Assembly (NCBI GenBank): GCA_025769875.1
Contig: JAGFNK010000165.1
Coordinates: 1-64,000, forward strand
Length of the DNA: 64,000 bases
Source of the DNA: Russula earlei
Taxonomy: Eukaryota > Basidiomycota > Agaricomycetes > Russulales > Russulaceae
Reading direction: 5' to 3'
The notes under the pieces are model-generated. The model was not told the DNA's origin. It made no database searches and saw nothing but the letters and a program-made list of their open reading frames with translations. This document shows, one piece after another, positions 12,329 to 24,218 of this stretch. The stretch's first letter is position 1, and each line of letters opens with the position of its first letter. The position numbers and the translations under genes were made by a program.

Positions 12329-14118
12329 GCCCACCCACGGCTCGAATCCGATACTCACACAAACCTCACCATTCCTGCTGTGCATCATGGAACGCTAGAG
12401 ATTTACCGGAGGACAAGGGCGTGCAGAGCCAGAGTTACAAAGTATACCAGACTGCGCAGTACTGTACGTCGGGTTGCTGCACTAAGTTAGTTGCTAGGCA
12501 CATGAAAGGGGTTTGTGGAGAAAAAACCTACTCTCAGTAGTAGGAACGGATTCAACATCATCATTGTTAAATAGAGGCTCTCTCGACTCTGCCCCCTTGA
12601 GACCACAGATATTTATATAGCACACCATGTACAATCCAGCAACGCTAGCGCCTAGGTGACCTCTTCACGTTATACTATCAACGATGGCGGGGGGGGGGGG
12701 GGGGTAAACAAGACTTTTCTCCTCTAAACTCACAGAATACAGGTGACAATATTGCGCAATAAGGATATGGACTATCAAGCCCCTGCCAATATGGTATCTT
12801 CAAACACACCGGTGCTTTAGTACAGATGGAGGTTGTGTGCGGATACAATGTTAGCAGTGGCACGTCCATGTGTTTTCTTGGGCGGCGGGCACGTACCATA
12901 TTCGTGGTCAGGGTAGGGGTAAGTGATGCCACGTGCATGAGTGCGGGCAGTTTAGAAGGCGCAAGTCGTGCCTCGAGGCGCGGCGTTTGATAGTTCCAAT
13001 TCTATAGCGCCGAAGCAGTAGAACTACTAGTATCTCAGCTCAGGGGTTGCTGTTCGACGTTCAGTTCTAGCTGACACGTAGATCTGTCTTGCCATGACCC
13101 AACTTGTCACAACACAAGTTTTCTGCTGGAAAGGTGACCAACGCCCATCGAATGAGCATCATACTGGCTATCGTACTGTGCGAATCACATTGAACGAGAG
13201 ATAAACCCAGGCCGCCGGCGAGGAATGACAACTCGCCTCATGGATAAGGCCCATGCGGGGCATTGTTTTCGACGTTTTCAAACCCGCCATCATTGCCGGG
13301 AGACCTGTCTGTATTCGGTTAGATCAGTACGTTTCGCTGAGGCATGGTTTCCCAGTCTGGAACCATGCATCGTTCTGATGCCATCGAAGCTACGTGCCAT
13401 TGCACCACAATAGGAGCGGCGGAATATCATACTCCAGGCGTTATCTTGTAGATAGGGAGGAACTACGAGCACGGGGCATCCTGGCCTTGTGTAGTATATT
13501 CGGAACTGGGATGTACTCTCTGTGGCCGCTAGAATGGTAGGTGGACGAGCAAGAACGAGAAAGTTGTCAACCCAGGAATGGCAACGGAAACGAAGATCAT
13601 CAAGAGTAAGTCCAACAAGCCCGTGCTCATCGGCGTGGAGCATATGAACCTTCTCATGCTCACCATAACACCTGCAATATTATATTAAAGTTGATTACAG
13701 CACAACTCAGGAACCGGGATCAAGTTCAAGTTCCGGCTCACCTCCTTATGATTAGGTTGTGTAGGCTCTAATTGTTTTTATCGTACTGGCCCATGTGATA
13801 ACACATCCCCGCGTATGACAATCTTTTTGCGTTCTCCTTGTAGTCAAAAAAAATTCTTGTGTGGTAATGGACGAGAATAGAAATTACCTAAAGCCGATTG
13901 AACAAGTCGCGGGGCGCGCCCCGCCACAACACAACCACAACACGATGTCCAGGAACTGGAAGTGAGCGGTGAGCGGCCATTATTGACGAAACTGCACGCG
14001 AAACCCACGAGTTATAACGCGGATACTTAACAGGACTTGCAGCCAGCACGAAATCCCCGCGTTCCTTCTTCGATCAAGTTCCATTCCCCCCCTCCCCCAA
14101 CCGATCCCTGTCTCTCCC
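12329..14118. other. Intergenic with G16 run and 16-bp palindrome
   Basis: No convincing gene. A run of 16 G lies at 12689-12704. A perfect GC-only palindrome (GCGGGGCGCGCCCCGC) sits at 13909-13924, about 195 bp before the start of the first GTPase-like gene, and could be a promoter site. A C-rich pyrimidine stretch precedes the ATG. Confidence 0.45.
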
Positions 14119-16447
14119 ATGGGGTGTTTCTCGAGCAAACCTATTGACCCACCACCACCTCCTCCGCCTGCGAGGGTGCTACCCCCATCAGCGCCCCCTC
14201 AACCCATCGTAAAGGAGCCTTCAGCCCCATTGACCAGACAAAGCAGTCGAAGGTCGTCTAGGCACGAGTCGATGTCCCAACGCGAAAGGTCCTCGAACGA
14301 TTTAGCCTCCCGTAAAAGGGTGGAGTCCGCACCAGAGTGGGCGCAGCTCCCGAAGTCGTCGTCGCCCGAGGACCCTAGGTCTAGGGCACACTCGACAAGC
14401 GTGCCTAGGAGAGCTCATCGTTCCGATTCTAGACCCCCCGTCCCAGGTGAGAGTGATAGCTAGCGAGGGTATAAAACCCTTAATGACCCCCTCATAAGAG
14501 GTCCCAAAGAGTGCTCGGGTACCAACCATGAGTTATCCTGGCCGTAGACCGCTCACTTCAATGCTGAAGCAATCGCTTGCTGATCACTCGAAGTACGTTG
14601 TACGATTCTGGCCTGTGAACAACATCCCTCTCATCACATCTGTAGGTTCAGAATTCTCGTGGTGGGCAAGGTACGTCCATGCAACCCTCAAACAATTCCG
14701 AGTCCAATCAATACCGCCTTTGATCGTAGAAAGGCTCTGGAAAATCCTCCCTAATAAATACGATTTTTAAAGTGGATACATCGGTGTGTATCATCCATAT
14801 CCCTGTCTTGTCAACGTGACTACATACCGGAAACAAGTTTGCACCCCAAGGCTCATCAGGGAAACGCAACATCAATCTGGAGTTTCATCCTGAAGATAAC
14901 CGATACCTTATTGTCCACGAGTGCTCTGGATTCGAACCAGGCGATGCAGAGGGCTTGCAGTCTATTCGGGATTTCATCCTATACCGGACTGATCCCAGCC
15001 GTTCGGGCCCCGAAAGATTACATGCTGTCTGGTAGAGAAGCGATGTTGAAAGCGCGACGATGCGTATTTGGCTGATATATTCTAGGATATGTGTCCCCAT
15101 ACCCGACGCTATAAATGGGAGTATTGGAGATGGGATACGGGAGATTCTGGCCTTGAGAGGATGTAAGTGCATTCATATCTAGGGTTATATCTTTTATCTT
15201 ACTTGATCTTTAGTGCCTGTCGTTGTCGCGTTTACTAAATTTGACCTGGTTGTCTCTACTGAAGGATATTCTGAAAGTGCGAGGGCCAGTGCATATGCAC
15301 AGTGCGAAGAGTTGAGCCGTTCCCTATTTCGTAAAGAGCCCAGGGATGTACCAGCAGAGATCGTTTCTGGTAGTTTGCTCTCTTTTTCATGTAGTGATCG
15401 TTTGACGACGTTGTCCATTCGCAGTGTACCCGCAATATCTAGATCTCATTGGCAATCTAGTTGTGACGACAGACAGACTCATCATGGGCTCGCGTGTTGC
15501 CTCTACCTCTCCTGCCCGGCGGTCGAATGTACAAGGGGCAAAGCCGCGGATTGCTCCCGCCCCTCTCGTGTGGTCCGTGGCATTGAGAGCATCACAGGAT
15601 ATTTCTATTCAAGCTTCCATCGAGTACGTTGTTCGTATTCCGATCCCGACTTAGTTTCATTCATCTATTTCGCTCTCAGAGTCGGACGAAGTCGCGAGTA
15701 TATCCGAGTCGCGGACTAAACACCTTCTGACCTTTTCATTCTGCCTTAGGGTACTGGCGTGGCCTTGGGTCTAATCTTGACTTCGCCGATCAACAGCTTA
15801 AGAACTGCGTGAACATCATCCATTTGGACATCGTTGATATATGGAACATGCATGACAAGGCCAGAGTTAGCACTTCCCAGTTTCTCCGTTGTCCTTAGCT
15901 GCTAATCGAAATTAGTATCTTACGAGTAACAGATTCAAGGAAAAGATTTCTCACGTCGTCAAAGACCTAGCTGAATCGGCCAGTGCTGTACCGTTGGGGT
16001 AAGTGTGTCACATATAAAACTGAGAAGAGATGTCCAGGAATTGAACTCCTCATAGTCTTGAATCCGGAGACAGGTATGCGGAATGGGTTTACGACGTATA
16101 TCGAGGCAGGTGAGTGAATGTGAAGTATGGTAAATCCAGCTGAGTCACTCTGGAATCTCAGTCAGGAGAATGTCCGATGCGTGATGGGATACATCGTAGA
16201 CCTCACTGTAATCCTGGATGACATTTACAGGACGGCCACTGACAGTGTGTCAATAGCAAATAACGCGAAGTCAGCCGTAGAGAAGCACATCACCTCAGGG
16301 CGTAGAGATTGGATTCACGGGGATATCCGTAGCTTCGTAACTGAGACATCCGGGATCAGGTTTGCTGTCCCGCAGAAGGACCTGGTGTTGGAGAGGACTA
16401 TCGACTTGATCAGGCAATACTGTGTTCCCCCTTCTGGGAATAGCTGA
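14119..16447 (+). CDS. P-loop G-domain protein 1, N-terminally lipidated (predicted)
   Basis: Multi-exon gene; well supported exons are 14119-14446, 14499-14592, 14646-14670, 14730-14783, about 14851-15031, 15086-15162, 15214-15369, 15425-15623, 15680-15690 (11 nt, tentative), 15750 to about 15865, about 15916-16000 and 16162-16447. The N-terminus MGCFSSK fits N-myristoylation at Gly2 with palmitoylation at Cys3. A Pro/Ser/Arg-rich linker follows, then FRILVVGK and KGSGKSSLINTIF, which join across an intron into a Walker A motif GKKGSGKS. Later come LIVHECSGFEPGD (Walker B/G3-like) and VAFTKFDLVV (G4-like TKFD). The C-terminal part, QENVRCVMGYIVDLTVILD to CVPPSGNS, is a conserved region of this mushroom-specific family. 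A membrane-bound nucleotide switch is likely; its partner is unknown. The join into the exon starting near 14851 is uncertain: the phase fits only with an alternative donor at 14788. Confidence 0.75.
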
Positions 16448-18341
16448 TGTTGCTGAGCTTGCGGTTGTGTCTGATTGTACACGGGTTTGCCTCCATATAT
16501 TATGTTAGTATGTGAGCCTTATATGTGGTTTCGACTGGCCTAAAATTCATGTGGGTATGATATATTGTTCTTTATTTGTTCAATTTGACGTATATGACAG
16601 ATATCTCCCAACAACTGATAGGCAAATGACCGACGGTCACCATTAAGGACATGCGAACTAGGGCAGGGCAGTAAGGCAAATGGATACATGATACGCGCTA
16701 ATCCTCATTTCGCTCATGTCCCCAGCCCAAGCTCGACTGGTTGATGTCTTCATGTCTCGCCAAACATATCATCACGCCCCTGGTGATGCTACTGCACAAT
16801 TGGTACAGAAGTGGGCGCATGAGTGAAGGAAAAAGACACCGTTTTTGGCCCCAAATCGCGTACGAAGTACACGGAAGTAAATATTGTATAGTAAAACGGA
16901 AGTATAAGTGAAGTGTCGTCATTGAACACGTGATATTTGTACACGAAATAACAATGACATAATCAGAGACAGAAACAGAGGCTGAGGCCCTTGCGAGTCG
17001 ATGGCACATATTTCAGGTATTGCCTACCAGTCCATGTACCATGTGATGATAACGACTTGTGCAAAACACGGATGATTTGATCCTATCCAAAAATTCGTCT
17101 GCGGCCCGTTTGCCGATTTCAAATCTGCTCTACTTGTCACTAGACGTTACTAGACTACCCAGGCATTTCTAGTAGGATGTAGTTTTCCTGATCCATACAT
17201 TCCAACCCTGGACAGTGCTCCCATCTTGCTGTGCATGCTTAGATCAATGACTCAGCTCCCCGTGTTATTAACGATGGAGCCCCATCCAGATTGTTGAAGC
17301 TTTATAGCTATTCTCAAGCAGTAGCTGGACCTTCTCGGAGTTGCACTGTGCCATCAAGTGCTTGGCAGAGGATGTTGTTCCCATCGGCCGTATCCTTGGA
17401 GTCAGGTAACCGGTGTGATACCTGGACAGTAGCTGTGTTCTCGCGTTGTGGATAGTGCTGGACAACCAGAGTCGACATAGCAACCAACCGTGTTCGAGCA
17501 ATGATTTATGGGATTGACAAAAGGCTGGAAACGTCAAAAAAGAGCGGAAGTCGCCACGGACGTGGGTTCAAAGATGGGAATCAGGGTGCATGTGAGAGAG
17601 TAAGCATTGAGCACCAAAGTTTGAAAGTCCAAGGCGCCCCGACCGAGGGATGTCGACACGTCCCAGTGAACAGAGAGCTAAGGGGCTCTCGAGCGAAGGT
17701 CTCGATGCGCGAAATGACACGATTTTAGCGGCTCGATTTGTCGCCAAGGGGTCAAGCTTCGAGAGGAAACTGGAATATGAGAAGGTGAGCTTTGGAGAAT
17801 CACACACGGAAAATTGATACTTCATTTGGCACTGGCCTTCTCCGAGAACTTTTCCTAGGGCTTACATGCCAACATGTACGTTTCCGTTGAATCTTCAAAA
17901 CACCTAGTCGGAGATGTATCATAACACATTTGTGGTGACGCGCACGAAAAGGTGTCGGCGATACCATCTGCGAAGGACGGTGCCGCGGTGGCGCAACTAA
18001 TGTTTATATGGAGAGAAAGGGCATCGTCCTGGAGGCGCAAGTTTTGTAAGAAAACGAGAGACATGAACGAAGTGAGTAGGTGTGTCTATCTCGAATAGAG
18101 ATGGCCCGGGCGCTCCGCTGTGTTACGCACTCCGTTTTTTCATGTGTTGTCACATGTTAGCTCCTAGCATCATGTTAGTCAATTCCATGAACGTGTTTTG
18201 CACACTAAAGCCACGAGTCACTATGTGGATGTTTCCTCTACCCAACTACCCAACTTCCAACGAGGCGTCCTCGCGTTCTCTCCTATAAACATAGGGGGTT
18301 CTATGTGATCCGTGCCTCTCTCCCGTGCTCCACTTTTCATC
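16448..18341. other. Spacer between the two G-domain genes, no gene seen
   Basis: Only short open frames without recognisable content on both strands. It gives the duplication a period of about 4.2 kb. Confidence 0.5.
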
Positions 18342-20673
18342 ATGGGAAATTCCTGTAGCGCTGCCGATGCCTTCCCTTCTCCGCCTGCACCTCCAGCGGC
18401 TTTGAGGGTGTCACCCGCATCAGTACCATCCGGGGTGGTCATGGAGGAGTCTTCAAGGCCCTTTACCCAAAAAGGCAGTCGAAAATCATCTATGAACGAA
18501 CAGACGTCCCGTCGCGAGAAGTCCTCGGACGAACCAGCTTTCCGAAAAAGAGTGGGGTCTGCACCAGCGCATGCGCAATTGTCGAAGTTATCGTCATCCC
18601 GGGACCCTAGGTCTAGGGCCAAGTCAGCAACCGTGCCTATGGAGTCTCATCGTTCCGATTACAGGCCCCCCGTCCCAGGTGAGATTGATTCTCTGGCGGG
18701 ATTGTGCTCGATGACACTCTTATAAGAGCTCCCAAAGATTGGAGCTCGGGTATCAGGCTTGAGTTATCCTAAACCGCCACTCCCTTCAACATTGAGACAA
18801 GTGCTCCCTGATGACCTCAGGTATATCGTACGTTCTGGCTGTGAATCACGTCCGTCTGAGCCTCTGTAGGTTTAGGATTCTCGTGGTGGGGAAGGCACGT
18901 ACACGCAGATCTGATCAAAATCTATGTCCGATTGATGCCGCCTTTAATTGCAGAGAGGCTCTGGAAAATCTTCTCTAATCAGTACTGTCTTCAAAGTGGA
19001 TACGTCGGTGTGTATTTTGTGTTCCTATCTTGCCAAAGAGAGTGCCTACTTGAAACAAGGCTTTGCAACAAATAACGTCTGATAAACGCGACATCAACCT
19101 GGAGGTTTGTCCTGAAGATAACCGTTATCTTATTGTCCACGAATACACTGGATTTGAAGAACCGGATGATGCGCAGGATTTGCAGTCGATCCAGGATTTT
19201 ATCTCACTCCGCACCGATTCGAGCTGTTCGGCCTCGGAGAGATTACACGCTGTCTGGTAGACAAGCCATGTCGAATGGCCTCACTCCGTTAGCTGATGTG
19301 TTTCCTTAGGATATGTGTCCCCACATCTGATGCCATTAATGGGAGCATTGGAGAAGGGGTGGAGGTGATTTTGGGCATGAGAGGAGGTAAGTGCTTTCGA
19401 ATCGGGAATTATGTCTTCAACTTGAACGATATTTAGTGGCTGTTCTTGTCGCATTCACCAAGTTTGACCTGGTTGTCTCTCCTGAAGGATGCTCTGAAAG
19501 TGCGAGGGCCAGGGCATATGCGCATTTGGAAGAGTCGAGCCGTTCCCTGTTTCGTAGGGAGCTCAAGGATATACCAGCAGAGATCGTTTCTGGTAGTGTG
19601 TTCTCTCTTCTGTGCAGTGGCCCTTTGACATCTGTTCGCAGTAAACCCACAATTTAGAGAACTCATTGGCAACCTAGTTGTGACGACAGATAGATTTATC
19701 ACTGGTTCGCGTGTTTCCTCCAACCTTTATCCTCGGTCGAGGGTACAAGGGACCAATTCACGTATTGTCCCTGCCCCTCTCGTGTGGTCCATAGCATTGA
19801 GAGTGTCTCGGGATATCGCCATTCAAGCTTCGATCGAGTACGTTATTTGTTTGATTCCGCAGATTTCACTAATTTATTGGAATACCAGAGTTGGACGCAG
19901 CCGCAAGTATATTCACTTGCGGCTTCAAGGCCAATCTAACCACTTCCAATAGAATACTGGAGTAGACTTCGGTTTAGTGAGGACTTCGCCGATCAACCGC
20001 TTAAGAACTGCCTGAATGTCATTCATATGGATATCGTTGAAATATGGAATCTGAATGACAGGGTCAGGGTTAGCCCTCGCAAATCGCCCTGTTGTCGTTA
20101 GCTGCTGCTGACGAAAGTTAGTATCTGTCCAGCAACAAATTCAAGGGAAGAATGTCGTATGTTGTCAAGGACTTGGCTGAATCAGCCGGTGGCGCGTCAT
20201 TGGGGTATGTCTGTCACACATAGAGCGGAGAAGAGATGCTCAGAAAATTAAAATCCCACCCAATAGGACACATGACCCAACTGGATCCGGAGACAAGTTC
20301 GCGGAGTGGGTTTTTGATGCATATGAAGACAGGTGAGCTAATGCGACGTGAAGCTAATCCAGCTGAGCGTCTCTGGGATGTCAGTCAGGAGAATGTCCAA
20401 TGCGTAATGGGCTACATCGTGGACCTCATTGTGATCCTGGATGGCATTTCAAGGACATCCTCCGACAGAGTGTCTCTGTCAACGTGTGACGTTCTGTCCA
20501 CAGTTGATAGGCATATCAAATTTGGAGAGAGGGATATGATCCATGCGGATATCCGTAGCTTTGTCAGAGAGACATTTGAGATTCGATCAATCGTCCCGCA
20601 GAAAGACCTGGTGTTGGAGAAGATTATTGACCTTATTAAGCAACATTGTGTACCCCCTTCTAGAAATGGCTGA
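18342..20673 (+). CDS. P-loop G-domain protein 2, tandem paralogue with GC splice donors
   Basis: Tandem paralogue of the gene at 14119. The start at 18342 is preferred to the upstream in-frame ATG at 18312 because it gives MGNSCSAAD, a myristoylation and palmitoylation context like that of the paralogue. Exon 1 is 18342-18678. Walker A (GKRGSGKSS) again spans an intron (exons 18870-18894 and 18954-19007), but the donor reads AAG|GCACGT here, where the paralogue has AAG|GTACGT. A second donor, at the tiny exon near 19890, also has GC where the paralogue has GT. Other conserved parts are KRDINLEVCPEDNRYLIVHE, VAFTKFDLVVSPEG, and the C-terminal QENVQCVMGYIVDLIVILDG to CVPPSRNG. Frames are open in every recognisable exon, so it may be active with GC-AG introns; otherwise it is an early pseudogene. 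Confidence 0.68.
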
Positions 20674-20771
20674 TGGTTGGGGTTGTGATGTACCTTTTTT
20701 AATGTACACTAGGAGACTATGTATAAATTGGTGTAGAAACTCTAGGGTTTATTGATTGTGTATTGATTTAA

Positions 20772-20996
20772 ATGAGTGGATGTGTGTGCAGTGACCAGAT
20801 GTGCTTGCATGTTGGCACACACACCAAGGAAGCCACCTGGCTGAGGCAACTACTCACCAGATTGGGTCAAGACACCCATCTCACAATCCTCCACACTGAC
20901 AACCAGTTGACCATTGCCATTGCTAGGAACCCTGAGTTCCATGACTGCACCAAACACACTAAGGTGCAACACCATTTCTTGCAGTAGAAAGTTGAC
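20772..20996 (+). pseudogene. Ty1/copia RNase H fragment
   Basis: The frame reads TKEATWLRQLLTRLG, then LHTDNQLTIAIARNPEFHD and HTKVQHHFLQ, the C-terminal part of copia RNase H (the TDNQ and HTKHIDVRYHFIR-type motifs). It ends at a stop where functional elements continue with RE and a valine-rich tail. No upstream reverse transcriptase is present, so this is an isolated 225-bp relic next to the inverted-repeat island. Confidence 0.75.
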
Positions 20997-21342
20997 TTGC
21001 AGGGGATTATGCTCCACTAGAAGAGCAAGTAGCTAAGGCCCCTTTTATCAACCAAGAATTCTTGAATCTTGAACTTGAACTTGGATTTCGGGATTTTCCG
21101 GGAGTGACAGGAGTGACAGGAAGTGATGTAAGTGATATGATGTATATAATAAATTAATATGGATTTTTTTCTGTTGTGATTTGCATCTTCACATATATGG
21201 GGTTACACATGATGTATCAGCATCAAACTCAGAGTCAAGCTCAACATCTGGGTGCTTGCAGCCCCATTTGCACCAGAGCTGCACATACAAAATTTGCACA
21301 AACAGGTGCACCCACACATCAGTGACACATGTGCTACCTTAT
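20997..21342. other. Sequence outside the left inverted repeat
   Basis: Non-coding, AT-rich, with a short GGAGTGACA tandem near 21104-21122. Similarity to the right-hand copy stops at about 21343, so this is either flanking DNA or the part of the element missing on the right. Confidence 0.4.
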
Positions 21343-22214
21343 TTGTCATTTTCATGTGACCTTGCACTTGCCATTTTTGGATGTCATTTCAAGTGCAAAA
21401 TTAAAACTGCTATATCTCAACAGTTTCTCAACAGATTGCCTTGAAACTTTGACAGTAGAACCTTATATACTGTGTCTAGGTGCAGCTAAAATATGGGAGC
21501 CTAATATTCAGTTCTTGGCATGTCAATTTTCAGGTGCTGACATGAGTGCAAAACTTTGAACTGCCATATCTCAACTGTTTCTCAATCAATTTACTTGAAA
21601 CTTTGACAGTGGGATCTCATGTCCTGTATCTAGGTGCAGCCCAAGAGTTGGGGTCTAATTCTTAGTTCTTGAAGTTTCAATTTTTGGGTGTGATCTGAGT
21701 GTGAAATTTCAAACTGCCATATCTCAACTGTTTCTCAATAGATTGTCTTGAAACTTGGACAGTAGAACCTTGTATACCATATCTAGGTGCAACTAAAATA
21801 TGGGAGCCTAATATTCAGTTCTTGAAGTTTCAATTTTTGGGTGCCAATCTGCATGCAAAATTTCAAACTGCCATATCTCAACCATTTCTCAATGAATTGC
21901 CTTGAAACTTGGACATTGAAACCTCATGTACTGCATCTAGATACAACCAAATAATGGGTTTCACTTGTTGAATTTTCACGTTTTGGAGTGCTGACTCCAA
22001 GCATGATAAAATTACATTCCCTACAGTTGAATACATGATATAATACAACTATTTACAAATGATGTGAGGCATGCATTGAGGCAGCAATTGCAATTGCACA
22101 TGAATGGGCAAGGGGAGGCGAGGCAAGGTGGGCTGCAAGCCCTCACATATGGTGGCAGCAAATGATGGTGAATGATGAAGGGGTGGCTCGGTAGGTCGGA
22201 GCAACATGGTGAGC
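21343..22214 (+). repeat. Left copy of 872-bp inverted repeat
   Basis: Reverse complement of 37434-38305. The outer part (21381-21545) is identical base for base to the complement of 38101-38267 as far as I can read. The inner part (about 22050-22214) shows scattered substitutions. Ends read TGTCATTTTC outside. Most of the repeat consists of four tandem units (separate entry). Confidence 0.9.
21393..22005 (+). repeat. Four tandem ~153-bp units (left)
   Basis: Units start near 21393, 21546, 21699 and 21853, so the period is 153-154 bp. Each contains a core CTGCCATATCTCAAC (unit 1: CTGCTATATCTCAAC), then TTTCTCAA, CTTGAAACTT and a CTAGGTGCA-like block. The period is a multiple of three, but the units have stops in most frames, so coding is unlikely. 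Subterminal tandem repeats of this kind are usual in large DNA transposons, where they bind transposase. Confidence 0.85.
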
Positions 22215-22380
22215 AAAAGTGTAATGGTATGGTGCCTTGAGTCAAATAATGACAATCACACAAGAGGTAAATGATAAATGATGTCAGATGCCAATTAGAT
22301 GGGGCGTGTAAAGAACTCATCAATCCTGCCCAGTCTCGCTCACCCCAAGGATGGACAGCCACAGGGTGACCAGAGAGTTT

Positions 22381-23027
22381 TCACATGGCGACAAATCGCT
22401 CAACGTATTTTGGAACTGATCCTAATGGCTCAAGGCCCTCCAAGAAAATGTTCTGGAGCGTGTGTAAGACTTCTGTTACTCTTTCTCCCGTGAGCTCTTC
22501 CAGGGCTTGGCAGACATGTGGCATGACTTGATGGGTTAGGCGCAGATCCTTCATAGCAGTGAATGGGACCAGGAGTTCTGGCCATTGAGTGGTTTCCACC
22601 TCATCTTTCCAGTGTGATTGAGGAACATTATCATCCACAATGTTGAGCTTTACTAAAGTGGAGAGAAAGGGAAAGTATGAGTTGCAGACCTGGGCCAGCG
22701 ATGCAAGCTGCCAATCCAACTCTCTGCAGCTGAGAACTCCAGAAGCTGATTCATACCTTTGGAAATTGTGAATTCAATTCCATGACTGAAAGTGTGCATG
22801 GTTGCTCTGTCACATGAATTGAATGATTCTGCTTGACTGATCAACCGGTGGAGTTGTGGGAGGATAAAGTTGAGGTCCATGGAAAATGTTACGTAGAGTC
22901 TGCTGAGAAGGGGAGCCTCAATTTGGGCCACTAAGTCCTCCAAGTACTTGTGAACACCTTTGAATTCAAGTTGTGTGAGTGCAGGGAAGAGCATGTGAAT
23001 GGAGGTGGAGGTTGACTTGCTGGACAT
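22381..23027 (-). pseudogene. F-box/LRR-like protein, 3' part (split by a retrotransposon)
   Basis: Minus-strand frames read LFPALTQLEFKGVHKYLEDL, APLLSRLYVTF and LPQLHRLIS, then in a second frame WQLASLAQVCNSYFPFLSTL, TQWPELLVPFTAMKDLRL and LEELTGERVTEVLHTLQNIF. This is the C-terminal half of an LRR-type F-box family very common in Agaricomycetes, in which the parts occur in this order. A frame change near 22720 shows decay. The 5' half lies at 33116-33599, beyond the gypsy element inserted at 23543. The spacer 23030-23537 carries no recognisable part of the family, so a further rearrangement is possible. Confidence 0.65.
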
Positions 23028-23542
23028 AGAAAGGATTCAAATCCAATCCAGAAAACAGCCCCTCGGAGACAGGAGTGGCAGTAGCATGAGTGCGCGGTGA
23101 CAGTATGAAGTGCAAGATTGCAAGACGACATTGAGCAAGCTGGTCAAGCTTTGCATGCACTGTGCTCAGAGATGGCGGCGGTATGATGGCACTGGGCAGA
23201 GTAGGCACGGGTGGGTAGGCGTCTGTTGGGGAAAACTGCCCACTTGACACATCTGTGAGTGTCATGTCTGAATCCATAGTGGAATGTGAGGCCAGATGAG
23301 ATGATGGAGTTGCCGATGTGCATGTCCAGGACTCAGTTATGGCATTAGTATGGCAGGAAAACTTGAGCAAGCCAGGACAATGGTTTGGCAAGCTTGCAGG
23401 TACAGGAACAAGTGAGACAAAAACATTTGGTGGAAAGTGAGGGGATCGCAGGCAGATGTACCACCTGTGCAAGGGCCGGTGTATCTCCCACAACACAGTC
23501 GAGTTTGCATTGTCCTGTAGTTATGACGGTTAGCCACAATAT

Positions 23543-24130
23543 TGTTACCGAGTGGTTTGGGGTCCGGAAGATGCCGGAACACCTGAACTATGGACTGCAC
23601 TGTTTCCATTATGCGTGCGTCAGATCTTGATCGTTTATGTTCCTTAATATCACATTCGGAGCGCGTTGATCGTATCTTTCAGAAGATATACTGAAGAAGC
23701 AATGAGTAGCATTGCTTCTGTCCCAGATGTTCTTGTACCGCCACGTATGTCGATTCCTTAATTGGGGAAGCACTTAATGCTTCCAGCACCGAGATCGTTT
23801 ACATAGAAGCAACCTCGCTTCTATGAGCCATGATTTGCTTCTATAGCACCGACTAGTACTACAGTAGTACAAACCTTATCCCTGTAAGGCTATATAAAGC
23901 CCCCAGTCGTAACAGTTGAGCCCTAAGCTCGACTTAGTTTGCCAATCCCAAACAGTTGACTCCTACCCTGTTTGCAGAGCCCCTCTCATCTTGTTGTCAT
24001 ACTCTAGAAGGATCTAACACTCCTTCCCCTCCACGAGTATTGCTTGCTTGACTCAAGCATATCTGCATTGGTAGGACGCGTTTATAGACGCGACCATTGA
24101 TCTTATTTAAGGCACTTTGGAGCCTTAACA
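23543..24130 (+). repeat. Gypsy 5' LTR
   Basis: 588 bp. A TATA box (TATATAAAG) lies at 23891-23899. The predicted transcript start about 30 bp later falls close to AAGCTCGACTTA at 23925-23936, which is complementary to the primer binding site. Confidence 0.95.
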
Positions 24131-24142
24131 TAAGTCGAGCTT
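24131..24142 (+). other. Gypsy primer binding site, self-priming type
   Basis: TAAGTCGAGCTT directly follows the LTR and is the exact 12-nt reverse complement of LTR positions 23925-23936, near the predicted 5' end of the RNA. It does not look like a tRNA 3' end complement (no TGG). This is the arrangement of the Tf1/sushi lineage, where the RNA 5' end folds back, is cleaved by RNase H and primes minus-strand synthesis. Confidence 0.75.
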
Positions 24143-24218
24143 CTATCACAGACATCGCTGTGAAAGCGAACCAGGAAAAGGCAGGAAGCCTAAAGACTAG
24201 GATCTAGTCATCATATGG

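Noticed and set aside
20997..22214. CRISPR-like or satellite array
   Set aside because: Units are 153 bp, contiguous and without spacers, and are mirrored at 37.4-38.3 kb; they are transposon-type subterminal repeats.
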